Assembly (NCBI GenBank): GCA_903970465.1
Contig: CAJCIO010000136.1
Location: 1 to 56,534, forward strand
Origin: Gammaproteobacteria bacterium
Lineage (GTDB): Bacteria > Pseudomonadota > Gammaproteobacteria > Pseudomonadales > Pseudomonadaceae
DNA length: 56,534 bases
Reading direction: 5' to 3'
Below are positions 1 to 9,108 of the stretch, piece after piece (the first letter of the stretch is position 1; each line of letters starts with the position of its first letter). The notes under the pieces are model-generated. The model made no database searches and had not been told where the DNA came from. It was given only the letters and a program-made list of their open reading frames with translations. Made by a program: the position numbers and the translations under genes.

Positions 1-26
1 GATGGGATGTCAAACACACCGCAATC

Positions 27-51
27 GGGGGCAGGCCACCTCGCCACAGGT
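27..51. repeat. REP-like half element
   Basis: GC-rich stretch resembling the right arm of the REPIN at 7926-8019 (ggggcaggccacct.. against gggcaagccactcgc..). The partner arm would lie before the window start, so only half can be seen. It precedes the ABC transporter gene. Confidence 0.4.
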
Positions 52-115
52 AATCCTGACTACATGGCCAGCTTTTTGCTTTAGTCGAGCGGTCCTCATT
101 CGAGTCGAGCAGGTC

Positions 116-1654
116 ATGTCCAACCCAGCCACTGTCCCACGATTGCAGTTGTCCGCCATCAGCAAGCGCTACCCGGGCTGCCTGGCCAACGATCGTATTG
201 ATTTGAGCATTGCCTCTGGTGAGATCCACGCGCTACTCGGCGAGAACGGTGCCGGCAAAAGTACCTTGATGAAGATCATCTATGGCGTGACTCAGCCCGA
301 TGACGGGCAGATCTTCTGGCAGGGCGAAGCGGTGAAGATGCGCAATCCGGCGCAGGCGCGGGGCTTGGGTGTGGGCATGGTGTTCCAGCATTTCTCGGTG
401 TTCGAGACCCTTACCGTGGCGCAGAACATTGCCCTGGCGATGGACAACGGGCAAACCCCAACGCAACTGGAGGCCAGTATCCGCGAGGTATCGCAGCGCT
501 ATGGCATGCCGCTGGAACCCCAGCGCCTGGTGCACAGCCTGTCGATCGGCGAGCGCCAGCGCGTGGAGATCGTCCGGTGTCTGATGCAGAACATCCGTTT
601 GCTGATTCTCGATGAACCCACCTCGGTGCTCACGCCACAGGAAGCCGAAGACTTGTTCGTGACCTTGCGACGCCTGGCGAGTGAAGGCTGCAGCATCCTC
701 TTTATCAGCCACAAGCTGGCCGAAGTGCGTGCGCTCTGCCACAGCGCCACCGTGCTGCGCGGTGGCCAGGTATCAGGGCACTGCGTGCCGGCGCAGTGCT
801 CTGACCTGGAGTTGGCGCGCTTGATGGTCGGCGAGGCCGAAGGCCTGAGTGCCCAGTACCCGAAAGCCAGCGGCGGCGCAGACTTCTTGCAGATCGACAA
901 GTTGTCCTGGCATAACCCCGACCCTTTTGGCTGCTCGCTGAGCAATCTTGACCTGCAGGTGCGCAGCGGGGAAATCGTCGGTATCGCCGGAGTCGCCGGC
1001 AACGGTCAGGACGAGTTGCTGGCGTTGCTCAGCGGCGAGATCACCCTGCCCACCGCTCAGGCGGCGACGCTGCGCTTCGCTGGGGCCAAAGTAGGGCATT
1101 TGCGCCCCGATGCACGCAGGCGTCTGGGCCTGGCATTCGTGCCAGCCGAGCGTTTGGGCCATGGCGCCGTGCCCGACATGAGCCTGAGCGACAACGCCTT
1201 GCTCACAGCTTTCCAGCACGGACTGGTGAAAAACGGCCTGATCCGCCGCCACAAGGTGGTGGAGCTGGCCAAGGAGATCATCAGCCGCTTCGGGGTCAAG
1301 AGCGCCGGCGAACAGGCACCGGCGCGAAGCCTGTCGGGCGGTAACCTGCAAAAATTCATTCTTGGCCGGGAAATCCTCCAGCAACCGCGCCTGCTGATCG
1401 CCGCACATCCGACCTGGGGTGTCGACGTAGGGGCGGCGGCCACGATTCACCGCGCTTTGATCGCCCTGCGCGATGCCGGTGCGGCGATTCTGGTGATCTC
1501 CGAAGACCTCGACGAACTGTTTCAAATCAGCGACCGCCTGGGCGCCCTCAGCAGTGGCCGCCTCAGCCGCCTGAAGCCGACCCCGGACACCACTGCGGCA
1601 GAAGTCGGCGGCTGGATGGCTGGCCGTTTCGATCACACCGCTGCCCATAGCTAA
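116..1654 (+). CDS. ABC transporter ATP-binding protein (purine/nucleoside type, two ABC domains)
   Basis: A 512-residue cytoplasmic ATPase that would power the two permeases directly downstream. It holds two tandem ABC domains. The first has Walker A GENGAGKST (about residues 42-50), signature LSIGERQ (about 142) and Walker B LLILDEPT (about 162). The second is degenerate, as usual in the carbohydrate/nucleoside importer class: its P-loop region reads GVAGNGQDE (about 291), the signature LSGGNLQ is intact (about 408), and the Walker B region reads LLIAAHPT. The reading frame is open further upstream, but I chose the ATG at 116 because homology to the family starts just after it. The permease gene follows after 12 bp, so this is an operon. 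With a BMP-family binding protein and purine deaminases nearby, the substrate is probably a nucleoside or purine base; the exact substrate is inferred. Confidence 0.9.
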   Translation: MSNPATVPRLQLSAISKRYPGCLANDRIDLSIASGEIHALLGENGAGKSTLMKIIYGVTQPDDGQIFWQGEAVKMRNPAQARGLGVGMVFQHFSVFETLTVAQNIALAMDNGQTPTQLEASIREVSQRYGMPLEPQRLVHSLSIGERQRVEIVRCLMQNIRLLILDEPTSVLTPQEAEDLFVTLRRLASEGCSILFISHKLAEVRALCHSATVLRGGQVSGHCVPAQCSDLELARLMVGEAEGLSAQYPKASGGADFLQIDKLSWHNPDPFGCSLSNLDLQVRSGEIVGIAGVAGNGQDELLALLSGEITLPTAQAATLRFAGAKVGHLRPDARRRLGLAFVPAERLGHGAVPDMSLSDNALLTAFQHGLVKNGLIRRHKVVELAKEIISRFGVKSAGEQAPARSLSGGNLQKFILGREILQQPRLLIAAHPTWGVDVGAAATIHRALIALRDAGAAILVISEDLDELFQISDRLGALSSGRLSRLKPTPDTTAAEVGGWMAGRFDHTAAHS

Positions 1655-1666
1655 TCGGAGCCTGTC

Positions 1667-2770
1667 ATGTTGCTTTCACTCGAACCCCGCGGCCAGCAAT
1701 CGCGCGCCATGCTCTGGTGCTCGCCGCTGCTGGCGGCCATGCTCACGCTGGGCTGTGGCGCGCTGTTGTTTTTGGCGCTGGGCCTGGACCCTCTGCTGAC
1801 ACTCCGGACCCTGCTGATCGACCCGGTCAAGGACCTCTACGGTGTGGGTGAGTTGCTGGTCAAGGCACTGCCGATCCTGCTCTGCGCCTTGGGGCTGGCG
1901 GTGGCCTTCCAGGCGCGCATCTGGAACATCGGCGCCGAGGGGCAATTGCTCATCGGCGCCCTGGCCGGCAGCGCCGTAGCGGTCAATATCACCGACATGG
2001 ACAGCCGCTGGGCACTGGTCATGGTACTCAGCGCCGGGACCCTCGCCGGTGCGGCCTGGGCCGGGCTCACCGCTTGGCTGCGCACGCAGTTCAATGCCAA
2101 CGAAATCCTCACCAGCATCATGCTCAACTACATTGCGCTCAACCTGTTGCTGTATTTCGTGCATGGTCCGCTCAAGGACCCGGCCGGCTTCAATTTCCCC
2201 GAGTCGGCTATGTTCGGCGATGCCAGTCGCTTGCCGCTGGTGTTCGCCGATAGCCGCCTGCACGCCGGTTTGTACTTTGCCCTGCTGGCATTGGTGGCGG
2301 TGTGGATCTTGCTGCAAAGAAGCTTCGTGGGTTTTCAGATCAAAGTGTTGGGCCTGGACAAACGTGCCGCCGGCTTTGTCGGCTTTCGGGAGAAGTCTCT
2401 GGTGTGGTTCGCGTTGTTGATCAGCGGCGCACTGGCCGGGCTCGCGGGGGTTGGCGAGGTGGCGGGGCCGATCGGGCAACTGGTACCGGCGGTGTCGCCG
2501 GGCTATGGCTATGCCGCCATCACCGTGGCCTTTCTTGGTCGGCTCAATCCTATCGGCATCCTGTTTTCCAGCCTCTTGATGGCGCTGTTGTATCTGGGCG
2601 GCGAAAACGCGCAGATGAACCTCAATCTGCCCCAGGCCATCACGCAGTTGTTCCAAGGCATGATGCTGTTCTTTCTGTTGGCCAGTGACGTCTTGATCCT
2701 TTATCGCCCGCGCTTCAAAGGGCGCTGGGCACGGCGCGGCGCTGTCACACCCACCCCGGCCCTGACTTGA
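1667..2770 (+). CDS. ABC transporter permease (BPD_transp_2 family), subunit 1
   Basis: A 367-residue inner-membrane protein with about nine or ten hydrophobic segments. It contains the family signature region WNIGAEGQLLIGA (about residues 85-97) and NANEILTSIMLNYIALNL (about 143-160), typical of permeases working with BMP-family nucleoside-binding proteins. It lies 12 bp after the ATPase gene and 10 bp before the second permease, so the three are co-transcribed and should form a heterodimeric channel with a shared ATPase. A hydrophilic tail rich in Arg, Ala and Pro follows the last helix. Substrate specificity cannot be read from the sequence. Confidence 0.9.
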   Translation: MLLSLEPRGQQSRAMLWCSPLLAAMLTLGCGALLFLALGLDPLLTLRTLLIDPVKDLYGVGELLVKALPILLCALGLAVAFQARIWNIGAEGQLLIGALAGSAVAVNITDMDSRWALVMVLSAGTLAGAAWAGLTAWLRTQFNANEILTSIMLNYIALNLLLYFVHGPLKDPAGFNFPESAMFGDASRLPLVFADSRLHAGLYFALLALVAVWILLQRSFVGFQIKVLGLDKRAAGFVGFREKSLVWFALLISGALAGLAGVGEVAGPIGQLVPAVSPGYGYAAITVAFLGRLNPIGILFSSLLMALLYLGGENAQMNLNLPQAITQLFQGMMLFFLLASDVLILYRPRFKGRWARRGAVTPTPALT

Positions 2771-2780
2771 GAAACTCGAC

Positions 2781-3707
2781 ATGGATATGGATCTGATCAG
2801 CAACATTCTGTTTGCCACCGTGCGCTGCGGCACGCCGCTGCTGCTGGTAGCGCTGGGGGAACTGGTGTGTGAAAAGAGCGGTGTGCTCAACCTGGGTCAG
2901 GAAGGCATGATGCTGTTCGGCGCGGTGGTGGGCTTTATCGTCGCCTTCAGCACCGGCAGCCTGTGGCTCGGCGTGTTGCTGGCGATGGCGGCCGGGATGT
3001 TGCTGTCATCGCTGTTTGCGCTGGTGGCGCTGAGCTTCAATGCCAACCAGGTGGCCACCGGCCTCGCCTTGACCATTTTCGGCGTCGGGCTGTCGACCTT
3101 CATCGGCGCGGCCTGGGTGGGCAAGCCTCTGGCGGGCTTCGAGCCTCTGGCCATTCCGCTGCTCAGCGGCCTGCCGTTGGTGGGGCGCGCGCTGTTCGGT
3201 CAAGACGCCTTGGTGTATCTGTCATTCGTGCTGTTTGCGGTGATTGCCTGGGTGATCCTCAAAAGCCGCGTCGGCCTGATCGTCCAGGCCGTGGGCGAAA
3301 ACCCCGACGCCGCCAGCGCCATGGGCCTGCCGGTGCTGAGGGTGCGCACCTTGGCGGTTTTGTTCGGGGGCGCCATGGCAGGTCTGGCGGGCGCTTATCT
3401 GTCGCTGGCCTATACGCCGATGTGGGCCGAGAACATGAGCGCCGGCCGCGGCTGGATCGCCCTGGCGTTGGTGGTGTTCGCCAGCTGGCGGGTCTGGCGA
3501 CTGCTGCTAGGCGCGTACCTGTTCGGCTTTGCCAGCATCCTTTATCTGGTGGCCCAAGGCCTGGGGCTGGCGATCCCATCCAATCTGCTGGCGATGCTGC
3601 CGTATGTGGCAACCATCGTGGTGCTGGTGTTGCTGTCCAGGGATGCGATTCGCACGCGGTTGTACGCGCCTGTGTCGCTGGGGCAACCGTGGCAGCCAGG
3701 GCACTAA
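2781..3707 (+). CDS. ABC transporter permease (BPD_transp_2 family), subunit 2
   Basis: A 308-residue hydrophobic permease, partner of the gene before it. It carries the diagnostic block LVCEKSGVLNLGQEGMM (about residues 27-43), then NANQVATGLALTIFG (about 88-102) and VGENPDAASAMGLPV (about 170-184), the cytoplasmic coupling loop that contacts the ATPase. Shorter than subunit 1, as is normal for this pair. It closes the transporter operon; a REPIN lies in the 208-bp gap before the deaminase gene, so the deaminase may use its own promoter. Confidence 0.9.
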   Translation: MDMDLISNILFATVRCGTPLLLVALGELVCEKSGVLNLGQEGMMLFGAVVGFIVAFSTGSLWLGVLLAMAAGMLLSSLFALVALSFNANQVATGLALTIFGVGLSTFIGAAWVGKPLAGFEPLAIPLLSGLPLVGRALFGQDALVYLSFVLFAVIAWVILKSRVGLIVQAVGENPDAASAMGLPVLRVRTLAVLFGGAMAGLAGAYLSLAYTPMWAENMSAGRGWIALALVVFASWRVWRLLLGAYLFGFASILYLVAQGLGLAIPSNLLAMLPYVATIVVLVLLSRDAIRTRLYAPVSLGQPWQPGH

Positions 3708-3730
3708 ATCAGGGTAGGGGCGACTGCCCC

Positions 3731-3794
3731 CTTCGCGGGCAAGCCTTGCTCCCACAGAACGGTGCACACATGAGAGCAAGGCTTGCCCGCGAAG
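3731..3794. repeat. REPIN: two inverted REP arms
   Basis: A perfect 21-bp inverted repeat: left arm 3731-3751 (begins CTTCGCGGGCAAGCC), right arm 3774-3794 (ends GGCTTGCCCGCGAAG), with a 22-nt spacer. This is the common Pseudomonas REP core. It lies between the permease operon and the 8-oxoguanine deaminase gene and could fold into a strong transcript 3'-end hairpin. Confidence 0.85.
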
Positions 3795-3915
3795 AGGTCG
3801 CAACGGCATAGGGACAGATAAGCAATTGCACCGTTATAATCCACGCCACCTGGATCAGCAGACAGGGCAAAACTGAGCTGGCTTACCTGAACACACTTTT
3901 CAGAGGAGTCGGCTC

Positions 3916-5268
3916 ATGTCCGCGCCCCGTATCTGGTTAAAAAACCCTCTAGCGATCTTCACTGCCAACGGCCTCGACGCCCGTGGTGGCCTGGTGCTGG
4001 AAAACGGCATCATCCATGAGGTCCTGGCTGCAGGTGCACTGCCCGCTCGCCCTTGCCACGAAGTGTTCGATGCCCGCGCGCATGTAGTGCTGCCGGGGTT
4101 GATCAACACTCACCATCACTTCTATCAAACCCTGACTCGTGCCTGGGCACCAGTAGTCAATCAGCCGCTGTTCCCTTGGCTCAAGGCGCTCTATCCAGTC
4201 TGGGCGCGCCTGACCCCGGAAAAACTCGCACTGGCCAGCAAGGTTGCTCTCACCGAATTGCTGCTCTCCGGCTGCACCACCGCGGCCGACCACCATTATT
4301 TGTTCTCCGAAGGCCTGGAAGACGCCATCGACGTGCAGGTCGGCGTAGTACGCGAACTGGGCATGCGCGCCATGCTTACACGTGGCTCCATGAGTTTGGG
4401 CGAAGCGGATGGCGGCTTGCCACCCCAGCAGACCGTGCAGCAGGGTGAGGTGATTTTGGCCGACAGCCAGCGCTTGATCGAGCGCTACCATCAACGTGGC
4501 GACGGTGCGCAGATCCAGATCGCCTTGGCGCCCTGCTCGCCATTTTCGGTGACCACCGAGATCATGACCGCCAGCGCCGAGATGGCCGAACGCCTGGACG
4601 TGCGCCTGCACACGCATCTGGCCGAGACCCTCGACGAAGAAGACTTCTGCCTGCAACGCTTCGGGCTGCGCACCGTCGACTATCTCGACAGCGTCGGCTG
4701 GCTAGGGCCACGCACCTGGCTTGCCCATGGCATCCACTTCAACCCGGATGAAATCGGCCGCCTGGGCGCGGCTGGCACGGGGGTGTGTCACTGCCCGAGT
4801 TCGAACATGCGCCTGGCCTCGGGGATCTGCCCCACGCTGGACCTGACCGATGCCGGGGCACCGCTCGGGCTGGGTGTGGATGGCTCGGCGTCCAATGATG
4901 CCTCGAACATGATCCTTGAGGCGCGCCAGGCCCTGTATCTGCAGCGTCTGCGTTACGGCGCGGCGGCCATTACCCCGGAGCGCGTGCTGGGCTGGGCGAC
5001 GCGAGGCTCGGCGCAGCTGCTCGGGCGCACGGACATCGGCGAACTGGCGCCGGGCAAACAGGCCGATCTGGCGCTGTTCAAGCTGGATGAACTGCGTTTT
5101 TCCGGGAGCCATGATCCGTTGAGCGCGCTCTTGCTGTGCGGCGCCGATCGCGCGGATCGAGTGATGGTCGGCGGGCAGTGGCGAGTTATCGACGGGCAGG
5201 TGCCTGGGTTGGATATCGCGCAACTGATCGCCCATCACCGCGAGGCCGCGCGGGAGTTGGTAGGCTGA
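3916..5268 (+). CDS. 8-oxoguanine deaminase (amidohydrolase family)
   Basis: A 450-residue cytosolic metal-dependent hydrolase. Amidohydrolase motifs in order: HHHFYQTLTRA (metal ligands, about residue 66), DHHYLF (about 118), HTHLAET (about 232), HGIHF (about 272) and DGSASNDASN (metal Asp, about 322). The H-x-H spacing and the SASND block are those of the 8-oxoguanine deaminase / hydroxyatrazine hydrolase clade; the P. aeruginosa orthologue in the same neighbourhood converts 8-oxoguanine to urate. RBS gagg lies before the ATG. Placed after a purine-type ABC transporter, it fits salvage or detoxification of oxidised guanine. Automated pipelines often call it 'hydroxydechloroatrazine ethylaminohydrolase', which is less likely here. 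Confidence 0.88.
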   Translation: MSAPRIWLKNPLAIFTANGLDARGGLVLENGIIHEVLAAGALPARPCHEVFDARAHVVLPGLINTHHHFYQTLTRAWAPVVNQPLFPWLKALYPVWARLTPEKLALASKVALTELLLSGCTTAADHHYLFSEGLEDAIDVQVGVVRELGMRAMLTRGSMSLGEADGGLPPQQTVQQGEVILADSQRLIERYHQRGDGAQIQIALAPCSPFSVTTEIMTASAEMAERLDVRLHTHLAETLDEEDFCLQRFGLRTVDYLDSVGWLGPRTWLAHGIHFNPDEIGRLGAAGTGVCHCPSSNMRLASGICPTLDLTDAGAPLGLGVDGSASNDASNMILEARQALYLQRLRYGAAAITPERVLGWATRGSAQLLGRTDIGELAPGKQADLALFKLDELRFSGSHDPLSALLLCGADRADRVMVGGQWRVIDGQVPGLDIAQLIAHHREAARELVG

Positions 5269-5292
5269 TCATTGTATTGACTGTGCCGGCCT

Positions 5293-5339
5293 CTTCGCAG
5301 GCAAGCCTGCACCTGTGGGAGCACAGCTTGCTGGCGAAG
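5293..5339. repeat. REPIN: inverted REP arms
   Basis: Arms CTTCGCAGGCAAGC (5293-5306) and GCTTGCTGGCGAAG (5326-5339), inverted with one mismatch. It lies between the convergent deaminase and antiporter genes, where it may terminate transcripts from both sides. Confidence 0.75.
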
Positions 5340-5378
5340 GGCGCCAGCAGCCACAGCACAGAGATTGGCGCTTGTTCG

Positions 5379-6488
5379 CTACAACCCCAGCAGCGACAGC
5401 ATGATGAACGTCGCGAACAGCACAAAGTGCGTCATGCCTTCGATGGCGTTGGTTTCGCCGTCGTTGAGATTGATGGCGGACACCAGCAGCGTGATGAAAA
5501 TCATCACCGTCTGCACCGGAGTCATCGCCATCTGGAACGGCTGACCGCTGTACAGCGCCAGCCCTTCCATGACCGGCACGGTGAGGATTACCGTCGACAA
5601 CGACGCACCCAGGGCGATATTGACCACCGACTGCATGCGGTTGGCCAAGGCAGCGCGCAACGCCGTGAGAATCTCGGGCGCCGCCGAGATCGCCGCTACC
5701 AGAATCGCCGTCACCACCGGCGGTGCACCACTGCCCTTCAGGCCCAGGTCCATGGCCTTGGACATTACTTCGGCCAAGGCGCCGATCACCACGACACCAA
5801 ACACCAGCAAGCCGATGGACAGGCCCAGGCTGGTGGGTGGTTCTTCCTCGGCTGCATCCTCTGGGGTCGGCCGGCGGCGCTTCTTCTCCGGGTAGCTGTA
5901 GCTGAAGAAGTAGCTGTGCGGGCCGACCTGCATTCGTAAAAACAAGCCGTACAACAGCAGCATCGCGCCAATGGTGAACACCGAATAGAGCTTCCAGTCC
6001 GGCTCGGGGATGAACTCGGGCACCACCATCGACACGCCCATGGCGGTCAGGATCATCACGCTGTAGCTGCGCGCCGAGTCATCGTTGTACTGCTGCTCTC
6101 CATGCTTGAGGCCACCCATCAACGCGGCCAGGCCGAGGATGCCGTTGATGTCGAGCATCACCGCGCTATAGATGGTGTCCCGCACCAAGGTCGGTGACGG
6201 CTCGTTGCTCATCATGATCCCCAGGATCACCACCTCCACCAGCACTGCCGCCAGAGTCAGGATCATGGTGCCGTAGGGATCGCCGACCTTCTGTGCCAGC
6301 AACTCGGCATGGTGCGCCACCCTGAGCGAGGCACAGATGATCGCCGCGATCAATGCCAGGCCGGAAGCTAACGCCACGCCGTGCCCGTGACCGAGCATCG
6401 TGTGCTCCAGCGGATAGGCGACACAGGCGGCGATGATCGCCAGCAGGAGGAATTTTTCCTGTTTGAGCTGAACCAGAATGGCGTTCAT
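5379..6488 (-). CDS. ChaA-family Ca2+(Na+)/H+ antiporter
   Basis: A 369-residue integral membrane cation/proton exchanger of the CaCA superfamily, with about 11 hydrophobic segments in two homologous halves. Recognisable family blocks are HHAELLAQKVGDPYGTMILT followed by an acidic helix (LAAVLVEVVILG) and, in the second half, AAPEILTALRAALANRMQS. A charged loop (KKRRRPTPEDAAEEE) links the halves. The start at 6488 (MNAILVQLKQEK) matches the family N-terminus; the open frame upstream has no membrane character. The gene is transcribed against the purine genes around it and appears to be an insertion into that locus. Likely role: efflux of Ca2+ or Na+ at alkaline pH. Ion preference is not readable. 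Confidence 0.88.
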   Translation of the reverse strand: MNAILVQLKQEKFLLLAIIAACVAYPLEHTMLGHGHGVALASGLALIAAIICASLRVAHHAELLAQKVGDPYGTMILTLAAVLVEVVILGIMMSNEPSPTLVRDTIYSAVMLDINGILGLAALMGGLKHGEQQYNDDSARSYSVMILTAMGVSMVVPEFIPEPDWKLYSVFTIGAMLLLYGLFLRMQVGPHSYFFSYSYPEKKRRRPTPEDAAEEEPPTSLGLSIGLLVFGVVVIGALAEVMSKAMDLGLKGSGAPPVVTAILVAAISAAPEILTALRAALANRMQSVVNIALGASLSTVILTVPVMEGLALYSGQPFQMAMTPVQTVMIFITLLVSAINLNDGETNAIEGMTHFVLFATFIMLSLLGL

Positions 6489-6816
6489 GTAGCGTCCTTG
6501 AGCGGTGCGGCGTGCAGCCACGACTGAATGGTAGAGCAGTGTTCGCTCCCGGCGTTGAGAGTGTGCGGGCCGGGTAAAGGTTTCAAAAGGTGTCAGAACA
6601 AACCTGCGCCCTCTGACTAGGCGGCCAGCGCTGCACCAGTTAGCGGCGCGAGCCCCGGTTGCTGCACCGAGACGCACCGCAAGGCGCCCAGGCGCCCACA
6701 CGCGCCGTGATGAAAGTCGGTCCCCTGCGATTAATTGTCCTCTTGGTCAGCTTTTTGCATTGATCTGCGGGCCACATTTTCCACAACGCCCACAAGATCA
6801 TAAGGAGCTTCCCTGC
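6489..6816. other. Divergent intergenic region between antiporter and BMP gene (328 bp)
   Basis: No gene seen. It must hold the promoters of both flanking divergent genes. An AT-richer block at 6730-6785 contains TTGTCC (6735-6740) and TTGGTCAGCTTTTTG, a plausible regulator or promoter zone for the BMP gene, but I cannot fix a convincing -35/-10 pair. Confidence 0.45.
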
Positions 6817-7914
6817 ATGCAGTCTTCCACGCAAAAACGCTACTCCCTGAAAAAGCTGTTGTGCGCCATGACGGCTGTGATCGGCCTCGGCACCAGCCTG
6901 ATAGCCAGCGCCGCCGACCCGCTGAAAGTGGGCTTCGTCTATATCGGCCCCATCGGTGACCACGGCTGGACCTACCAGCACGAAGTCGGCCGCCAAGCGT
7001 TGCAAGAGCAACTGGGTGACAAGGTCAAGACCAGCTACGTGGAGAACGTCGCGGAAGGTGCCGATGCCGAGCGGGTGATCCGCAACATGGCCAAGGAAAA
7101 TTACGATCTGATCTTCACTACCTCATTCGGCTACATGAACCCGACGCTCAAGGTCGCCAAGCAGTTCCCCAAGGTGATCTTCGAGCATGCTACGGGTTAC
7201 AAGCAGGACAAGAACATGGGCACCTACCTGGCGCGCACCTATGAAGGGCGATATGTGGGCGGGTTCCTTGCGGCGAAAATGACCAAGACCAAAAAAGTTG
7301 GCTACGTGGCCTCCTTCCCGATCCCGGAAGTGATCCGCGACATCAACGCCATCCAACTGGCGCTGAACAAGTACAACCCCGGTACTGAAATGAAGGTGGT
7401 GTGGGTCAACTCCTGGTTCGATCCGGGCAAAGAAGCCGATGCCACCAACGCCCTGATCGACCAGGGCGCGGACGTGATCTTCCAGCACACCGACAGCCCG
7501 GCGCCAATTCAGACTGCCGAACGCCGGGGCGTCTACGCCGTGGGTTACGCGTCCGACATGGCTCACTTCGGGCCCAAAGCGGTACTGACGTCGATCGTCA
7601 ACAACTGGGGCCCGTACTATATCCAAGCGACCCAGGCGGTCATGGACCACACGTGGAAGTCACAGGACTACTGGGGCGGCTTGAAAGAGGGCACGGTGCA
7701 ATTGCCGATCAGCGACATCGTGCCTGCACCGGTGAAAGCCGAAGCCGAGCAGATCATCGCCAGCATCAAGAGCGGTGAGTTCCATCCGTTCACCGGCCCG
7801 ATCAAGGACCAGAGCGGTGCAGTGAAAATCCCTGCCGGCGCTACTGCCAGCAATGCCGAACTGGCCTCGATGAACTATTACATCGAAGGCATGACGGCGC
7901 AGATGCCAAAGTAA
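6817..7914 (+). CDS. BMP family ABC transporter substrate-binding protein
   Basis: A 365-residue exported binding protein of the basic membrane protein / PnrA family that captures purine nucleosides or related ligands in the periplasm for the ABC transporter. The start at 6817 has a good RBS (aaggag at 6802-6807). A Sec signal peptide is visible: basic start (KRYSLKKLL), hydrophobic core, cleavage after ASA (about residue 31). The mature protein starts with KVGFVYIGPIGDHGWTY, the ligand-cleft signature of the family, and contains VYAVGYASDM and SIVNNWGPYY. It is not adjacent to its ATPase/permease genes; a deaminase and an antiporter lie between. It probably serves that transporter, as no other one is in the window. 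Confidence 0.9.
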   Translation: MQSSTQKRYSLKKLLCAMTAVIGLGTSLIASAADPLKVGFVYIGPIGDHGWTYQHEVGRQALQEQLGDKVKTSYVENVAEGADAERVIRNMAKENYDLIFTTSFGYMNPTLKVAKQFPKVIFEHATGYKQDKNMGTYLARTYEGRYVGGFLAAKMTKTKKVGYVASFPIPEVIRDINAIQLALNKYNPGTEMKVVWVNSWFDPGKEADATNALIDQGADVIFQHTDSPAPIQTAERRGVYAVGYASDMAHFGPKAVLTSIVNNWGPYYIQATQAVMDHTWKSQDYWGGLKEGTVQLPISDIVPAPVKAEAEQIIASIKSGEFHPFTGPIKDQSGAVKIPAGATASNAELASMNYYIEGMTAQMPK

Positions 7915-7925
7915 CAGCGTGCATA

Positions 7926-8019
7926 CTGTAGCGAGGGGGCTGCGCTTCCGGACCTTGGAACGGTGCAAGCACCTCAGGGTGTCAGGCATAGTGAATCGAG
8001 GGCAAGCCACTCGCTACAG
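7926..8019. repeat. REPIN (second REP subtype)
   Basis: Left arm CTGTAGCGAGGGGGC (7926-7940) and right arm GCCACTCGCTACAG (8006-8019) in inverted orientation. This subtype is built on TGTAGCGAGGGGGCTTG, unlike the CTTCGCGGGCAAGC type at 3731. It fills the gap before the oxygenase gene. Confidence 0.75.
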
Positions 8020-8047
8020 GGATCTTCCCCACGCTGCGGAGACAGCC

Positions 8048-9007
8048 ATGCAACAACTTCCCATCATCGACATCAGCCCCCTCTACCTTGCCGAGCAACA
8101 AGGATGGGACCCTGTCACCCAGGCCATCGACCTGGCGTGCCGTGAATGGGGGTTCTTCTATATCAAGGGCCACCCCATCAGCGCCGCGCGCATCGACGCC
8201 GTACAGCAACAGGCCCGTGCTTTTTTTGCTCGCCCGAGCAGCGAAAAATTGCAGATCGACATCACCGCCAGCAGTCATCACCGCGGCTACGGCGCCGTCG
8301 CCACCGAACAACTGGACCCCACACTGCCCAGCGACCTCAAGGAAACGTTCGACATGGGCCTGCATCTGCCCGTCGATCACCCCGAGGTACTGGCGGGCAA
8401 GCCCCTGCGCGGCCCCAATCGCCATCCGGATATTGCCGGCTGGGCCGAATTGATGGAGTCCCACTACCAGGACATGCAAGCGCTGGCACAAACACTGTTA
8501 CGTGCCATGACCCCAGCGCTGAATGTGCCCCGAGACTTTTTCGACAAGCGTTTCGAACAGCCGGTAAGTGTGCTGCGCTTCATCCACTATCCGCCGCGCC
8601 AGACGGCCACCTCTGCCGACCAGCAAGGCGCCGGCGCCCATACCGATTACGGCTGCGTCACCCTGCTGTACCAGGACAACGCAGGCGGGCTGCAGGTACG
8701 TGACGTGCACGGCCGCTGGATCGACGCGCCGCCCATCGAGGGGACCTTCGTGGTCAATATTGGCGACATGATGGCGCGCTGGAGCAATGACCGTTACCTG
8801 TCCACGCCACACCGGGTACTCAGCCCGATGGGGGTCGACCGCTACTCGATGCCGTTTTTCGCCGAACCCCACCCCGACACCCTGATCGAATGCCTGCCGG
8901 GCTGTCAGGATGCCGAGCATCCGGCCAGATACCCGGTGACCACCTGTGCGGATTTCCTGCTGTCGCGCTTCGCCGACACCTACGCTTATCGCCGGGAGCT
9001 CAAATAG
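8048..9007 (+). CDS. Isopenicillin N synthase-like 2OG-Fe(II) dioxygenase
   Basis: A 319-residue cytosolic non-haem iron oxygenase. The N-terminal DIOX_N-type segment (PIIDISPLYL, WGFFYIKGHPI) is followed by the jelly-roll core with the facial triad HTDYG (His about 198, Asp about 200) and a distal His in TPHRVLSP (about 254); RYSMPFF supplies the Arg-x-Ser that binds 2-oxoglutarate. The start at 8048 is chosen because the upstream in-frame extension runs through a REPIN. It lies between the purine-binding protein and the purine deaminase, so a role in oxidising a purine or a related compound is plausible but inferred; no substrate can be named from sequence. Confidence 0.85.
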   Translation: MQQLPIIDISPLYLAEQQGWDPVTQAIDLACREWGFFYIKGHPISAARIDAVQQQARAFFARPSSEKLQIDITASSHHRGYGAVATEQLDPTLPSDLKETFDMGLHLPVDHPEVLAGKPLRGPNRHPDIAGWAELMESHYQDMQALAQTLLRAMTPALNVPRDFFDKRFEQPVSVLRFIHYPPRQTATSADQQGAGAHTDYGCVTLLYQDNAGGLQVRDVHGRWIDAPPIEGTFVVNIGDMMARWSNDRYLSTPHRVLSPMGVDRYSMPFFAEPHPDTLIECLPGCQDAEHPARYPVTTCADFLLSRFADTYAYRRELK

Positions 9008-9026
9008 CACCCTGCCGAAGCAAAAA

Positions 9027-9052
9027 CCTGAACCGCAAGTCAGGCTTTTTTT
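9027..9052 (+). terminator. Rho-independent terminator after the dioxygenase gene
   Basis: Stem CCTGA (9027-9031) with TCAGG (9040-9044), loop of 8 nt, followed by C and seven T. It ends the transcript before the deaminase gene, which therefore has its own promoter. Confidence 0.6.
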
Positions 9053-9108
9053 CCCACCGGCTCTCAGCCCTGTAGAATCCCTACCTCTGCACCTGATGAG
9101 AAAACACC

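Noticed and set aside
5136..5939. Plus-strand frame spanning the end of the deaminase and the antiporter
   Set aside because: It overlaps two certain genes and a REPIN and has the His/Arg/Gln composition of a shadow frame.
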